From assembly GCA_019188255.1 (NCBI GenBank), contig JAETXT010000001.1, positions 4,650,001-4,714,000 of the forward strand: a stretch of 64,000 nucleotides of DNA, in the 5' to 3' direction. The position numbers were made by a program, and so were the translations under genes. The stretch is from Verticillium longisporum. Its lineage: Eukaryota; Ascomycota; Sordariomycetes; Glomerellales; Plectosphaerellaceae. Positions 9,335 to 21,216 of the stretch are shown piece by piece (position 1 is the stretch's first letter; the number at the start of each line of letters is the position of its first letter). The notes beneath the pieces were generated by a model. That model was not told the DNA's origin and did not search any database. It saw only the letters and a program-made list of their open reading frames with translations.

Positions 9335-12001
9335 TTAAGCAAGGCACTGCGAGTACCATGTGTTCTGCGGCTTGCACGTGTATCCGGCAGCGCACTGCGT
9401 GGGACCGGTCCATCCTTGTCCACCGCACTGTCCCCAGGGCGCCGCGACACCCGTGCCCGTGGCCGGTGGCGCGGCAGCAGTGGTGGTGGCGGCCCTGGTC
9501 GTCGTGGTGGCAGCTCTTGTCGTGGTAGCGACGGTGGTAGGCACAACAGTGGTGGAGGCCCTCACCGTCGACGTCAGAGTCGTCGTGCCCCTGGTGGTGG
9601 TGGTCGCGGCAGGGGGCGCAGCCGTCGTGGTCGTGCCCGCGGGCGGGGGCACGGATCCGCCGGAGATGGTGCCCTGGGCCCAGAAGACGCCGCGGCCGTT
9701 GGTGCCGACGTAGACGAGGCCGGCGTTGTTGCCACTGCCCTCGAGACGGTTGGCCTCGATGGAACCCCAGGCGATGGAGCCCTGAATGTCAGTCCACGAG
9801 GCACCGAGGTCGGCGCTGCCGTAGAGCTTGGGGCCCTGGGGACCGGTGCCGAAGGCGTAGAGGTTCCAGGTCGTGCCGGCGCCGCGGCCGAGGGCGATCT
9901 GGTACGTGTTGGTCACGGTTGAGGAGACGAGGGCGAAAGAGGTTCCGCCGTTGGTGCTGTGGAAGATACCAGCGTCGGTGGACACCCAGACGTCGCCGGC
10001 GACCTGGGGGTGTACAGCGATGTCGCGGATGACGGTGGCGCCGCTGAGGGTGCCGGCGGTGCTGAAGCTCGTGGCCGAGTTGGTCGAGCGGTAGAAGGTC
10101 GAGCCAGAGGCAGCGTAGAAGGCCGTGTTGTCGCGCTTGTCACTGGCAATCAGCGCGTTGTTGGGAAGGCTAGAGACGGCGGCAAAGGTGCCCTGAGTCT
10201 GGGAACGGCGGACGCCCTGGTTGGAAGAGGACCAAAGGACAACGTCACCATCGGCGGAGAGCGCGACGGCGCCACCATAGGCAACCTGACCAGCACCGTA
10301 GTGGATGTACCAGGTGTTACCACCATTGCCGGACAGGGCAACCTGCTCAGTGCCGCCAGAGTTACCGACGCGGACAACGTTGGCGACCTTGTTGCCAGCG
10401 TAATCAACGCTGGTGGATGAGGTGAACCTGGGAGTGTCCCAGACAGTGGCGGGTGCGGTACCCAGAGAATTCTTGTTTGGGAAAGTGAAGCCACTGTCAT
10501 CGCCAACGGCAGAGAACAGCTCGGTGCCACCAGGAGCAGACTTGACCTCAAGGACAGCGAACTCCTCGATACCGTCGGCAAGCGATTCAATGGTGATATT
10601 GTGAGTGGTGTCCCACTTGGTCAAGTCGTGGCCTCCGTAGACGGTCAGACCAGTGCCGTAAAGCCAGTGGTTAGAGTCGTGGGGATCAATTTCCAGAGCC
10701 TCAATCATCCAGCCAAGCTTCTTGGTGTCGACGGAGATGAAGTTCTTGAAGATCCAGGGTGCCTTAGGTGTGCTAATGCTGTAGTAGAACTCCTGGTTGG
10801 GGTAGCTGGTCCACTTCCACAAGGTAGACCAGGTGGTTCCAGAGTCGGTGGAACGGTAGATCTGTGCATCAGGGTACCACGAGTTCAGCGTGGCGACGAT
10901 GAGGGTACCAGGCTTCTGAGCATCAACCGAAAGACCACCGAAACCGAAGTAAAGATCACCACCCGAGGCAGGCGTAATATCCTTCCACACGCTGGTGGTG
11001 AGGTCGTAGCGCCAGACGGAACCAGAGGTACCATCGTAAGGGCCGGTGCCGTCGGAGTAGGAGAGGTAGAGAGCCTTCTCGGCATTCTGGATTCTGGCCT
11101 TGTGGGGGAAGTACTTTCCAGGCTGTCCGGCAACGGGGCTCCAGGTCTGGCCGGCGTTAGTGGACACGTAGAGGGAGGCAGTGACGTTATCGGCGGTGCC
11201 GACAAAGATTCGGGAGGTGGCGCCACCAGAGACGGCTGAGGTCTCATCAAAGGTGACAAATGTCAGACCTTGAGGGTCGTTGAGGTATCCGTTGGCATCA
11301 TTGGGATCAGGAGCGAAGTTGCCGACGTTGGTGAAGGAGGTGACCTTGCTAAAGGAAACACCACCGTTGGTGGACTTCCAGAGACCATTTCCACTGCGAG
11401 CACCGAAGTAGATGATGTTTGGGTTGTTAGGGTCGACTGCGAGACGTTCTCCAGTGCCGCGGCCGGGCATGTTACCACCAACCTTGAATGGCAGGTCGGT
11501 AAACGTCCACGTCTGGCCCTTGTCGGAACTGCGACCGATGGCGCCATTGTTGGGATCCCTTTTGACGTCAGTGACCTGTACCGTATTGTACATAGGGTAG
11601 ATGTTTGTCTTACCAGCTGTTGGTGTACATGCCAAAGGCCGCGTAGACCTTGTTGGCATCAGCAGGGTCCAGCGCTAGTGCGTCTATTCCCCATCGGTTC
11701 CTGCATGGCATTGTCGATCAGCATGATGCCACGTTTGGCTGGGCATGGGTGAGACCATGTCTGTATAAACTCACCACTTGGCATGGGTAGCAACGTAGTC
11801 CGTGACAGGCGTCCAGGAATCGTCGGCGTTGAGACGGTAGAGACCACCGATATCTGTACGAGCATAGGCAACACCCTTCACCTTGGGGTGGAAAGAGATG
11901 CCAGGCACGAAGCCACCACCGCCTCCCATGCGAGCATTCTGCCACTCAAAGGCGGCATAGATGGGGCTTGCCGCGGCAAGAAGGAGTGAGAGAACCTTCA
12001 T
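9335..12001 (-). CDS. Secreted GH74 xyloglucanase with C-terminal CBM1
   Basis: Endo- or oligoxyloglucan hydrolase acting on plant cell-wall xyloglucan. Three exons, 845 residues: introns 11701..11774 and 11559..11613 give [16 protein letters not shown] and [16 protein letters not shown], matching the family. Residues 1-17 are a signal peptide ([16 protein letters not shown]). The GH74 double beta-propeller follows, with [12 protein letters not shown] (first catalytic Asp in the family) near residue 45 and repeated T(N/D)xGxSF/W blades. About 75 residues of Thr/Ala-rich linker lead to a canonical fungal CBM1 ([15 protein letters not shown]...YSQCLA) with its four Cys and aromatic residues. 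The ATG at 12001 was chosen because the signal peptide starts there. With the GH53 and GH43 genes it indicates plant-biomass use. Confidence 0.96.
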
Positions 12002-13743
12002 CGTGATTGTCTGTCGTTCCAACGGTTTGCTGGGCTGACAAGTGGATTGGAACGCCTGGAAGAGCGAGGCAAGGGAAGCGGGCAAGATCAGCGATCGTTA
12101 CCTTACTTATATGATGCCCATTCCCGGGTATGACGGCCCCTCCCCAGGATCACGACGTTCCGAGTTGGACGGCTGTTTGCGATCGTGAGATAGGAGTATA
12201 CAGAGGGGCCCAAAAGCCGATCTAGGTCGTATCCCGCGGGGCAGCCAAGAATCTCACGATGGCTCCGTGACGGAATAGTGCAATTGCCCCAGGCTGGACC
12301 TGCATACTCCAATTCAGATCCCAGGTCGATTGCCACTTTGGGCCGACTGGCGACTCGTCCCGTGGTCCCGGTTGCGCTACGCCGTTCCGAGCCGCGGACC
12401 AAGGAGCATCCAGCTCCGATCGTGCAACATCAGGCAACGTTTTCCGCAAAGTCATCATCCAGGTGACACTGGTGAGGCCAGGCTGTTGTCTCCATTAATT
12501 AACTGAGCTTGTTCTCATTGGAGCGGAATCCAATCAACGAGCGCGACTCAAATTGACTGAGGGCAGGGTCTACTGTCGTGACGGCTTCGTGTCGGAATTG
12601 ACGCGTTTTCCGGAGCCTGGCGCGCCCCAAATCTATTGCTCAGGCACACCATGGTGCAGCCTACAGGTCCAGAGCCATGGAAAGTACAAGATGAAGGCGT
12701 GGAGTCTGTGGAGTACGCGGCATGTCTCCTCGCTGTGTAGGTAGTCCCCGCAAAGCAACCTTGGCCATCGTGGTCAGTGCCCAATCGCAAGACAGTCAAA
12801 TATCGGCCACGGCTTGATGTTTTCCATAGGCCTCAATCGGGACCTCTCTCACCACAGAGTATAAGTAAACCGATGCTCCCCTATCGCCATGTGTGCGCCG
12901 GTAAATTGGCGCTCTCAAGCCATGGCGCTCCCGTCAATGCCCTAACTCGCAAAGCAGCCCCTATGCCTGTGGCATTTAGGAGTGCTCCGGTACTCTTTTC
13001 CGAGTAGTGGTATGCCTCATGTCTCAGGCCTTGCCTGTCCAACACTTGACTTCCGTCTTGCTGTAGTAGTTCGTTTGTCTAAGTAGACAGGCGGGCCGTT
13101 GCTGGCATGTTTGCTCCTGAGGAGCGAGTTTTCCACGTCGTCAATTCAGGGGTTCCCCAGAGGCGCAGACATCGCTGTCTGTTCAGTTCACTCACCCGGC
13201 GTGGGAAACAGGGTGGACATCCATCGCTCCGCAAACAAGACTCATTTCCTATTCCAAAGGCTTTTCTGCACCGTCGGACAGGTCGAAAGCCCCGATTTTC
13301 AAGAAACACCAAACTTGCAGGATGGAGCATCCGTTGTAGATTCCCTAAAAGATGCGAAAAGATAACATAAGAAAAGAAGAAGCAGTATACAAGACGTCGG
13401 GGATGGCCTAGTTATGGGTGATGAACGAGCCTGTGTCTTGTAGGATACCTACGTAGTCTGCAACACAGCCTCCATTGCTGCTCATCAAGAAACTTTCAGC
13501 GGTGTTCCAGACTGGTGGTATCGGCACGCGATAGTGGACGATGACGCCCCCGAGTGCGGGGTATTCCGATCTGGCGTGCGCCACAAGAATACGAGATTTC
13601 AGGAGTATGGTGGCTTCTGTCGTTCATCCCGACCTCTGGCTGGATCGGGGGATCAGTCTGGAGACATCAGACGTCGCAACAAGTGCCATACCTCCAACGC
13701 AGTCTCTAAAATCCTCCGTCAGCGACGACACGCAAAACCGTGC
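12002..13743. promoter_or_regulatory. GH74 upstream region, no gene
   Basis: About 1.7 kb upstream of both the GH74 gene (minus) and the deaminase gene (plus). Several matches to the CreA carbon-repressor consensus SYGGRG occur (e.g. the CCCCAG near 12147 and 12289, and GCGGGG near 12236), as expected for a cell-wall hydrolase but easily found by chance in GC-rich DNA. No protein domain is visible. Confidence 0.4.
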
Positions 13744-14557
13744 ATGAACATGAGACGGAGAGTCGTTCTTGGTGTACTTGCGGGCCTACTCCGACTGGGT
13801 ACAGGCCACCGACACGATGAGCATCTGCGCCGCCTATCTATGGAACAGATCCCCCTTGCTGAGCTTTCCCAAAGCCAGAAGCAGATCAATCAAGACATAC
13901 GACAGTACTGGATGCGACAAGCGAACGAAGCGCTGTCTTCGCCATGTCCTTTCGCTCCCTTCGGCACCGCTATTGTGAATCACACGGTCGATGGCAGAGG
14001 GAACATTGTGTGCACCGGCGAAAACACGAGCCACCAGTCTGGCAACCCCATGATGCATGGTAAGAGGTTGATAAATGGGTCATGTTCCGTGACGCAAGCT
14101 GCGGAAGCTTCGTGTAGGGCATCCATCGGAGGACTGACGAACAACAGGTGAAATGGCAGCAATCGCCAACTGCTCTCAAATCCTAACAGATCCGACGGGG
14201 CCTTACAAAATGACAGTCGCAGAAGCTCTGGCAGCATTCTCAGACTTGACCATCTACACAAATGCCGAAAGCTGCCCCATGTGCGCGTCAGCGATTCGAT
14301 GGGCAGGCTTCAGGGAATACGTCTACGGCACCAGTATTGATGAGCTGGTCCGCAGAGGCTGGGATCAGATCCGGATTGCGTCGCTTGAGGTATTCGCAAT
14401 GTCCGTCGATCTCCCGCGACAAACGGCGCTGATTGGGGCGGTACTCACAAACGAGACGAACCCCTTGTTTAGCTGGCAGTTCGACCACTCGGCTCCATGT
14501 CCACCGGGCTGTTCGCGATCTACGTGGCAGGCGGGTTCAATTTGTTCCGCTGCCTAG
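13744..14557 (+). CDS. Zinc-dependent nucleoside/base deaminase-fold protein, possibly secreted
   Basis: Member of the CMP/dCMP-guanine deaminase fold. Two exons, 241 residues, intron 14060..14147. The zinc site is complete: MMHGEMAAI gives the H-x-E pair and falls exactly across the splice, and ESCPMCASAIRWAGF gives the PCxxC-like pair (here CPMC). The spacing and the region FSDLTIYTNAE before the Cys pair are as in guanine deaminase and tRNA adenosine deaminase relatives. Unusually, the N-terminus MNMRRRVVLGVLAGLLRLGTG has the charge and hydrophobic core of a signal peptide or membrane anchor, followed by an amphipathic stretch. An extra CPPGC sits near the C-terminus. The substrate cannot be told. 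An upstream in-frame extension without a better Met was not used. Confidence 0.85.
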
Positions 14558-15219
14558 AACCCGAAATGTCGCGCAAAACTCCGAGGGATTGAGCTGATCG
14601 GACTTACTACCAAGCGACCTGCCGAGAACTGGTAGAGGTGAACGACCTGGGCAGAATCAGGAAGAGAGCTCAGCTGCTCGGGCGAGGCGAGGCCGTAGGT
14701 GAAACAGCGCCGCAATCTGCAAACCTTGTCCAGGGGCGAGGACACCATCGCTAGACCACTACCACAATCACCCTCTATCATCCCCATCTAGCAAATGGGC
14801 CGCAGAACCTATGAAGGCAGCAATTTTCAGGCACCAGCTACTATCTTCCAGCTTGGTAACGGGATTTCGAGGACCGAATGGCGCATCTTTCTGCTGCTGA
14901 TTATAGTGTGTTGGGTGGTGGCGATTGGAGTACGGGATCGCCCGCGCGATGTGTGCTGCTCCAGCGTTGCAACACCAGGCTTCGGTACTAATTAACGTGA
15001 GGAGAAGCATGACCAGGGATGCTGGTGACCCCCGCAGCCTCTCCTGATCTCATCTCGTAGTAGACTACCGGCAGCAACGGTTCTGGGGTGCAGCCTCCTG
15101 CCGACCTCCATTCTAGAAAGTGATAAGAACCACAGCCTCTCAGGCGTAGCCTCAGCGATGAATTCCCGCACGCCCTTCGGCTTCGCTCTGGTTGCCATTC
15201 AGTCTGTCCGGTTCTCAAA
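14558..15219. other. Intergenic region, nothing recognised
   Basis: About 660 bp containing the deaminase 3' end and the GH53 promoter. No supported gene or distinctive site. Confidence 0.5.
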
Positions 15220-16269
15220 ATGCTTGCCAGCGTAGCTACCAGCGCTCTGCTTCTGTGGTCTTCGGCCACGGCGGCCCTTACTTATAGGGGTGTCGACTGG
15301 TCGTCGACCTTGATCGAAGAACGGGCTGGTATCAAGTACACCAACGGCGGCTCGGCTCAACCTCTTGAACAGATCCTTAAAGCGAACGGCGTCAACTCGG
15401 TCCGACAGCGCATCTGGGTCAACCCTTCCAATGGCGACTACAACCTCGACTACAATCTCAACCTTGCCAAGCGCGCCAAAGCTCAGGGTCTCAGCGTCTA
15501 TCTGACCCTTCACTTCAGCGACACATGGGCCGACCCCGCTCACCAGGCCATCCCCAGCGGTTGGCCTTCTGGTATTGACGATCTCTCATGGAGACTCTAC
15601 AACTACACCAAGGAGGTCTCCAACGCCTTCCAGAAAGCTGGTGTGCCCCCGGCCATCATCTCCATCGGCAACGAAATCACCTCTGGGCTGCTGTTCCCTA
15701 CCGGAAAGACCTCCAACTTCTACAACGTCGCACGCCTCCTCAGCTCCGCCTCTTGGGGCATTAAAGACTCGACCCTCAGCCCCAAACCTAAAATCATGAT
15801 CCACCTCGACCGTGCCTGGGACTGGAACGTCCAGGAGTACTTCTACACGCAGGTCCTCGCCGCTGGACCCCTTGCCGCCGGCGACTTTGATCAGATGGGC
15901 GTCTCGTACTACCCCTTCTACGGCAGCGGTGCCACACTCTCGGCGCTGCGAACCACACTGAACAACATGGCCAGCAAGTGGGGCAAGGAAATCGTCGTGG
16001 CCGAGCTCAACTGGCCGACGTCTTGCCCATCACCGGCGCAGCCTTTCCCGAGTGACCTGAGGGACATTCCCTTCTCGGCTCAAGGCCAGACGACCTTCAT
16101 CCAGCGGGTCGCTGACGTCGTGAGCAAGGTCAACAAGGGGAAGGGTCTCTACTACTGGGAGCCTGCTTGGATGAACAACCAGGCGCTGGGGTCTTCGTGT
16201 CCATCGAACACACTGTTCTCGTGGCCTGGAAAGGCGCTGTCGAGCTTGTCCGTCTTCAAGAACATTTGA
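15220..16269 (+). CDS. GH53 arabinogalactan endo-beta-1,4-galactanase
   Basis: Secreted endo-galactanase that cleaves the beta-1,4-galactan side chains of pectin. Uninterrupted 349-residue frame. Residues 1-18 are a signal peptide (MLASVATSALLLWSSATA). The GH53 TIM-barrel marks are all present: YRGVDWSSTLIEE, NGVNSVRQRIWVNP, LTLHFSDTWADP, the acid/base in IISIGNEITSGLL (near residue 150), the nucleophile in VVAELNWPTSC (near 263), and GLYYWEPAW near the C-terminus. Length is normal for fungal GH53 with no accessory module. Codon use is strongly C-ending, as in its GH74 neighbour, which suggests high expression. Confidence 0.97.
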   Translation: MLASVATSALLLWSSATAALTYRGVDWSSTLIEERAGIKYTNGGSAQPLEQILKANGVNSVRQRIWVNPSNGDYNLDYNLNLAKRAKAQGLSVYLTLHFSDTWADPAHQAIPSGWPSGIDDLSWRLYNYTKEVSNAFQKAGVPPAIISIGNEITSGLLFPTGKTSNFYNVARLLSSASWGIKDSTLSPKPKIMIHLDRAWDWNVQEYFYTQVLAAGPLAAGDFDQMGVSYYPFYGSGATLSALRTTLNNMASKWGKEIVVAELNWPTSCPSPAQPFPSDLRDIPFSAQGQTTFIQRVADVVSKVNKGKGLYYWEPAWMNNQALGSSCPSNTLFSWPGKALSSLSVFKNI

Positions 16270-16823
16270 TGCATACCACTAGCATAGGCAGAGAAACACG
16301 AGATGGCATTCTTTCACCTTAGCTTTGATTCCATGTATATTCGCGACTGTCAGATGGCTTCGAATCGCACTGCTCTTGTCTCACAAGTTTCATTGATGTT
16401 ATCATGTTAAGTCAGTCTTAGGGATAGTGCTTGACACTGGGCTGCTTGATATTTCACTAGTCGTGCAATTCATGGCCCTCGCCCTTTGAGGACCTGTTAT
16501 TATCGTTGATAGAAGTCTCCTTCGAGATAAGCTACCCAGAGCCGCGAGGATAGTAATCATCGATCGCTGGATGAGTTGATGTCCAAATGCAGCACACAGT
16601 GACACCCAATTGAGCTGACTCCACAGGATAGGGCGGCTCCAACTACATCCACGCGATAAAGCCATGAGATGGGCCTCGTCATCCGCCTCCCACTGCATTT
16701 CAGCAGGCCATACACCATCCACCTACCTTCAGACCCAGGTTTATCGCGACAAAAGCCTGCATCATCTTTATAGGCACAAGCACTGCATGATCTGACATCC
16801 TCTTGGTGATATTGTCTCGCAGA
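16270..16823. other. Intergenic region, nothing recognised
   Basis: About 550 bp, AT-richer than the flanking genes, between the GH53 stop and the MBL-fold start. No domain is visible on either strand. Confidence 0.5.
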
Positions 16824-17931
16824 ATGTGTCAATTGTCAAGAATCGAGAACGACCCCGCAGCAGCTGAGGAGAACAGGACCAGCCCCCTCACACCAGCATT
16901 CTCATGCCAACGCCTTAACTCAACCACATTTGTCGTAAAAGAGAACGATAGATGGGGCGAGGAACCATTGATTTATGTCAAAATCTACCTGCACGATATT
17001 GTACTCATTGATTCGGGCTGTGGAGGATCGACACAGACGCCCTCCATAGATCTCACGCTCAAGGTGTATCTCGAGACGATTCCAGTACCTGACAATGAAG
17101 GTCTTCCACTAAACCGGTCTGGAGTGAAACCGTATACAATTATCTCTACTCATTGTCATTATGATCACATCGGTACGGTTCGTTCATCTCCTTACCACCA
17201 AGACCTTCTGACTCTAGCAATCTAGGAGGAATGCCTGAGTTTATGAGGACCTCCGGACTTGCCGTCTGGGCAAGCTCTGCGGGGAAAGACTATTTGACAG
17301 ATCCTCATAAGCTGAAAAGCGCCTCGCTATGTGCTTTCGTCGGCATGGAGCTGCCGAGGTATCATGTTACCCACTGGGCAGAGGATGGTGCTCGAGTGGT
17401 CAGCAGTTCTGGGGAGGACCTGAACTTGGTGGTTTTTCAGACACCAGGTCACATGCCCGATGAGATTGCTATTTGGGATGCGAAGAACCGCGTCTTATTT
17501 GTTGGTGATACGGTTTATGAGCGCGCACCTATCCTTTTTCCGGAGGGCGGAAGTATCTCCGAGTATCGAGATACAATTGATAGGTTACAGCAGCTCGTTC
17601 ATGGTTGGAATCAAGAGGAAGAAGTCAATTGCAGTAAGTGCTTCACATGCCTGAGCTCCAATTCCGCCTCTCCGCGCAACTCCTCCTAAGCTACTTCTGA
17701 GCAGGCAAGGTCACGATTGCCTCGGGACACATCACCAAAAACGCGGATGCGGCTAGATTACTTGCTCAGACTAGGTCATTTCTGTCTAGAGTCCTTGCCG
17801 CAGAGGTCTCTGTGGAGGACCTTGGGATTGATTGTGCGTGGTTCGGAGGGAAGCCGGCAGTCCAGTTTAAGGATGGAGAGAAAGGCATAACATTTCAGGG
17901 TTTAAAGACGTCTTTTGAAGGCTTGGTATGA
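16824..17931 (+). CDS. Metallo-beta-lactamase-fold hydrolase
   Basis: Hydrolase of the glyoxalase II/lactonase-like MBL fold. Three exons, 327 residues, with introns 17173..17225 and 17634..17704. The first intron splits the metal motif THCHYDHIGG (HxHxDH, near residue 110), and splicing restores it. Other ligands: TPGHMPDEIAIWD supplies the third His, LFVGDTVY the bridging Asp, and IASGHITKN the last His. No signal peptide is visible. The gene is tail-to-tail with a P450 (218 bp between stops). The substrate is unknown: thioesters, lactones and small organic esters are all precedented. It could be the left shoulder of the metal-related cluster, but nothing specific links it. Confidence 0.87.
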
Positions 17932-18149
17932 TATCAATTTCATAGACAGGGCAGCGATACGCAACAATCATTGCAACTGATAATTGACATATAGCAAGAT
18001 CACCTTGACTCTAGAACAGAGCAATACTGTTCCCAGCCCTGTTCACGCGTTCACAGGCCGCGTGGATGGGTTGGCCAAGAAAGGACTGTCACTATTCACT
18101 GCATGCGCTGCCGAGTTGGAAAGCATCACTCCAGAGTGCAACACCTTTC

Positions 18150-19851
18150 TCACTTACTCAATTCATGAAATTGAACGAGACAAGTGTGTTCCTGCTATGG
18201 TCAGTGCTGAATGTGTAGGTAGTTATAATAGGGAGCAAGACCGACCTTAGTCTTTGCGAATCGGTCATCTGAAAAGACCTCAACACGTGCAGTGATGCCT
18301 GGAGCTACACCTTCGAATCCTGGCGCGATGGACGTCCTGTACTTTCGATAGAGAGCGGCAGTGACGGTGGTCATTTCCGCCATGGCCAAGCTACCGGCGG
18401 TTAGCCCACAAACTGTTTGCTGGAACGACAGCTGAAGTCTTCACTTACTGCATGCCGATACACATTCTTCCACCACTCGAGAACGCCCAAAAATGACGGT
18501 TTAATTCAACCGCTTCCGGCCCTAGCCACCTCTCCGGGTTGAACGTCCTGGGGTCTTTGAACACCTTCGGATCACGGTGAATGATATAAGGCGACATCCC
18601 GACAACAGTGTTGGGTGGAATCTGGAAGCCGTCGACTATTGACTGGGCATCCATGGATCTCGGTTCGGTACTCGGCAGGGGCGCGTAAAGTCTCAATGTT
18701 TCTTTGATGACCGCATTGAGATATGTGCATCGATCTGAGGCGTCCACGCGTGGATGTCCATGCTCATTAAGAGAATCTCCTGTCAGGTCCATAGCCTCGT
18801 CTCTCAACTTAGCCTGGAACCTTTCGTTCTCGGGTAGAGAGAGCGCCCAAACCAGAAACATGAGAGTATCGCTCGTTGTATCGATTCCCGCAAGGAAGTG
18901 GTCTGCGCATTCCGAAGCCAATTGCATGTCATTCATACCGTCGGGCCGTTGCGACTCGTGATGGCACCATAGCTGGCCAACTATGGATGAGTCTTCCGCA
19001 TGGCTCGACTCCTCCGAAACCTTCAAGTCCTCCTGCGCTGATTTGAGGTTCTGAAAAGCTTGCAACGCGAATCTCCGTATGCTGGTATAAGTAGTCGGCT
19101 GTTGCATGGGCAGGATCGGCTTTACAATCCGGCCCATGAAGGGTTTGCACGAGTACAGCCACTTTGTGTATGATGGAAAGTGCACCAAGAACCACGATAG
19201 CCGGTGGCGAGATGGGTGCAAGATATCGTCAATCAAGGCTTGATCATTCTTCGACCCCTGCAGGGCACGCGTTGACCCGTGTTGTCCGTAGACAAAAGCG
19301 GTGATGTTGTCGAGGGAGTAGTAGTGCATCGAGAGGAAGACATCACTGATGCCCTGTGGCTCAGTGCTGATCAGGTCAAGATACTGTCGGGCCTTCTCCT
19401 CCACGAGGCGTGTCGTTGGCTCCTTCAGCACAACCGACTTTGAATAGGCATGGGAAAGTAGTTTCTTCCTGTTGCCATGTTCCTTCGTCGAATGGAATGT
19501 GAACAGGTTCTGCTCGCCGTACACATCAAACATGCGGTAAAATTTCGTCCTGCCAAATCGACTGCCGGGCCCGTAGATGGTTCGCAATGCACTCAGGCTG
19601 TTGAAAGACACCTCGTTTGGCCCGATGCGCACTACCGGACCATATTCGGAGTGCAATCGATGGATGGTCCGCGTACGTGTTGCATTCCAGTCTTCCCAAG
19701 CCAGTCGCCAGCGGGTGAGGGCAAAAGACTTTGGTCCAGGGATATCGCTCAATGGGCTGGTGATCAATGGTTCTATAATCAGGATTTTGACGATGTAATT
19801 GAGGGCTGCAACCAGCGCTGCGGCAGCTGATAGAAAAGCTACTTCCGGCAT
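18150..19851 (-). CDS. Cytochrome P450 (first of two)
   Basis: Heme-thiolate mono-oxygenase anchored in the ER. Three exons, 529 residues: introns 18391..18448 and 18192..18245. The second gives the P450-like C-terminus FAKTKEHTCLVQF, a good reason for that splice. An N-terminal membrane anchor is followed by PLSDIPGP. The I-helix oxygen groove is AGIDTTSDT, ExxR is KETLRLYAP, PERW is FNPERWLGP, and the heme loop is FSSGGRMCIGMH with the Cys ligand near residue 463. All essential residues are present. The substrate cannot be predicted. An NmrA-like reductase and then the ABC transporter follow upstream, so it may belong to the secondary-metabolite-like locus. Confidence 0.95.
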
Positions 19852-21216
19852 GATGTATCTTGATGCCTAGGTAGCGTTTGATGGTGTCTCTGTGGATGTG
19901 ATATTTGAAACCAGTCGATCTCGTTTGATACACAGTCTACCTTATCTGGCGAAGGAACAACTATTGATACAATTCGCGGGAACACACCTCGGTTCGAGTC
20001 GATGGAATTGACGAGTCGGAGAGCAGCGATTGATAAGTTTTTGACAAGTGACCAGCGCCCTTTCGTAGCGCTGTTGGGGTGCGGAGTATGCTGTGTCCGT
20101 TCAGCCCCAGCTTGCTCCCCCCTGTAACGTATCTGAGCTGTTAGCTTTAACGGTCTGTGAAAGGACGCGACGATTGTCGTGAGACTTAAGTGGGCTATAT
20201 CGCAGATCACTTCCCTGTTCCTGGCCCTAAATTCAATTGAAGCGATGCAGAAAGTAGGTACAAAACGTTGTTAAATTTGCGGCATCGATGAGCATTTTCT
20301 GCAAAGCCCTTGACGTCACCAACTCGGCTGCCAACGTGAACATGATTGAGATTTTCGAGATCGAACGTGCGGCTTCCCAGTCACCAGCGTCTGGAATACT
20401 TTTGAACTAAAAATGACCATATATTGGTAAGGGTCTCTCCATGGTCCATAGGTCCGACAAGCACGTTATAAGGGCCATGATACATCCCTTCGCCGGTCGG
20501 AAGGCGTACACTATCCAGGCACATTCACCGGCCATCTCAACCAGACGCAGTATGGAGTTACCATTTTGGGTACCCAAGACGTTGCCTCGATGCTTATGGG
20601 CTTGTTCTGTCTCCTCATGAGGTCGCGACGAGGGCTCCAGGATGACTTTCTCGACTAAGCTGATGTTACCGAGTTTGCTAGGCGCAAAGGGGAAAAAAAA
20701 ATATAATCTCGGGTTATTACTTACAAGCAGGGTAGTCATTGCCGCGGCGGTTGTATCTATAAGAGAGTGGCGCGAGGGACACTATTCCCAGAATGTTTGA
20801 TAGCCATCGATTCTCACTGCCTTGTAGCAGAGAGGGCGCTTAATCGAAGGCATGGGCACCGTCAGTCAGAGAGCAAGCATAAGCAAGCGTAACTGTGGCA
20901 CCAAGCCTTTTGCCGTCACGTGCTGTAATTCATCCGCCAAAACTTACCTAAGTATTGAATCGCAGAATGAAGCACAAACTTGACACTTCATGAAACAGGA
21001 TATTCTTGTCACTCGGTGAGACGGATTACTAAATGACATGCCCCACATCCCTCCTCTTCGTGGCGGGGTATTCCTTTGGCAGTAGGTGGCTGATGTCGTA
21101 GTAGTGCCAAGCTTGTATCTCGTCATGGCCAGGTGGTCATTCAACCTTCGTTCTCAGTCCAATTGCCATCTATCACAGACCCGGACAACAACTGTGTAGT
21201 ATAACAAATTGACACC
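19852..21216. other. Intergenic region between divergent P450 and NmrA-like genes
   Basis: About 1.36 kb between outward-facing genes. A CAGATAAGG GATA-type site lies near 19931-19939. Open frames on both strands are short, overlap each other and show no domain, so I treat the stretch as non-coding. Confidence 0.45.

Noticed and set aside
17984..18250. Plus-strand frame between the MBL gene and P450-1
   Set aside because: It overlaps the last exon and intron of the P450 on the other strand and shows no domain.
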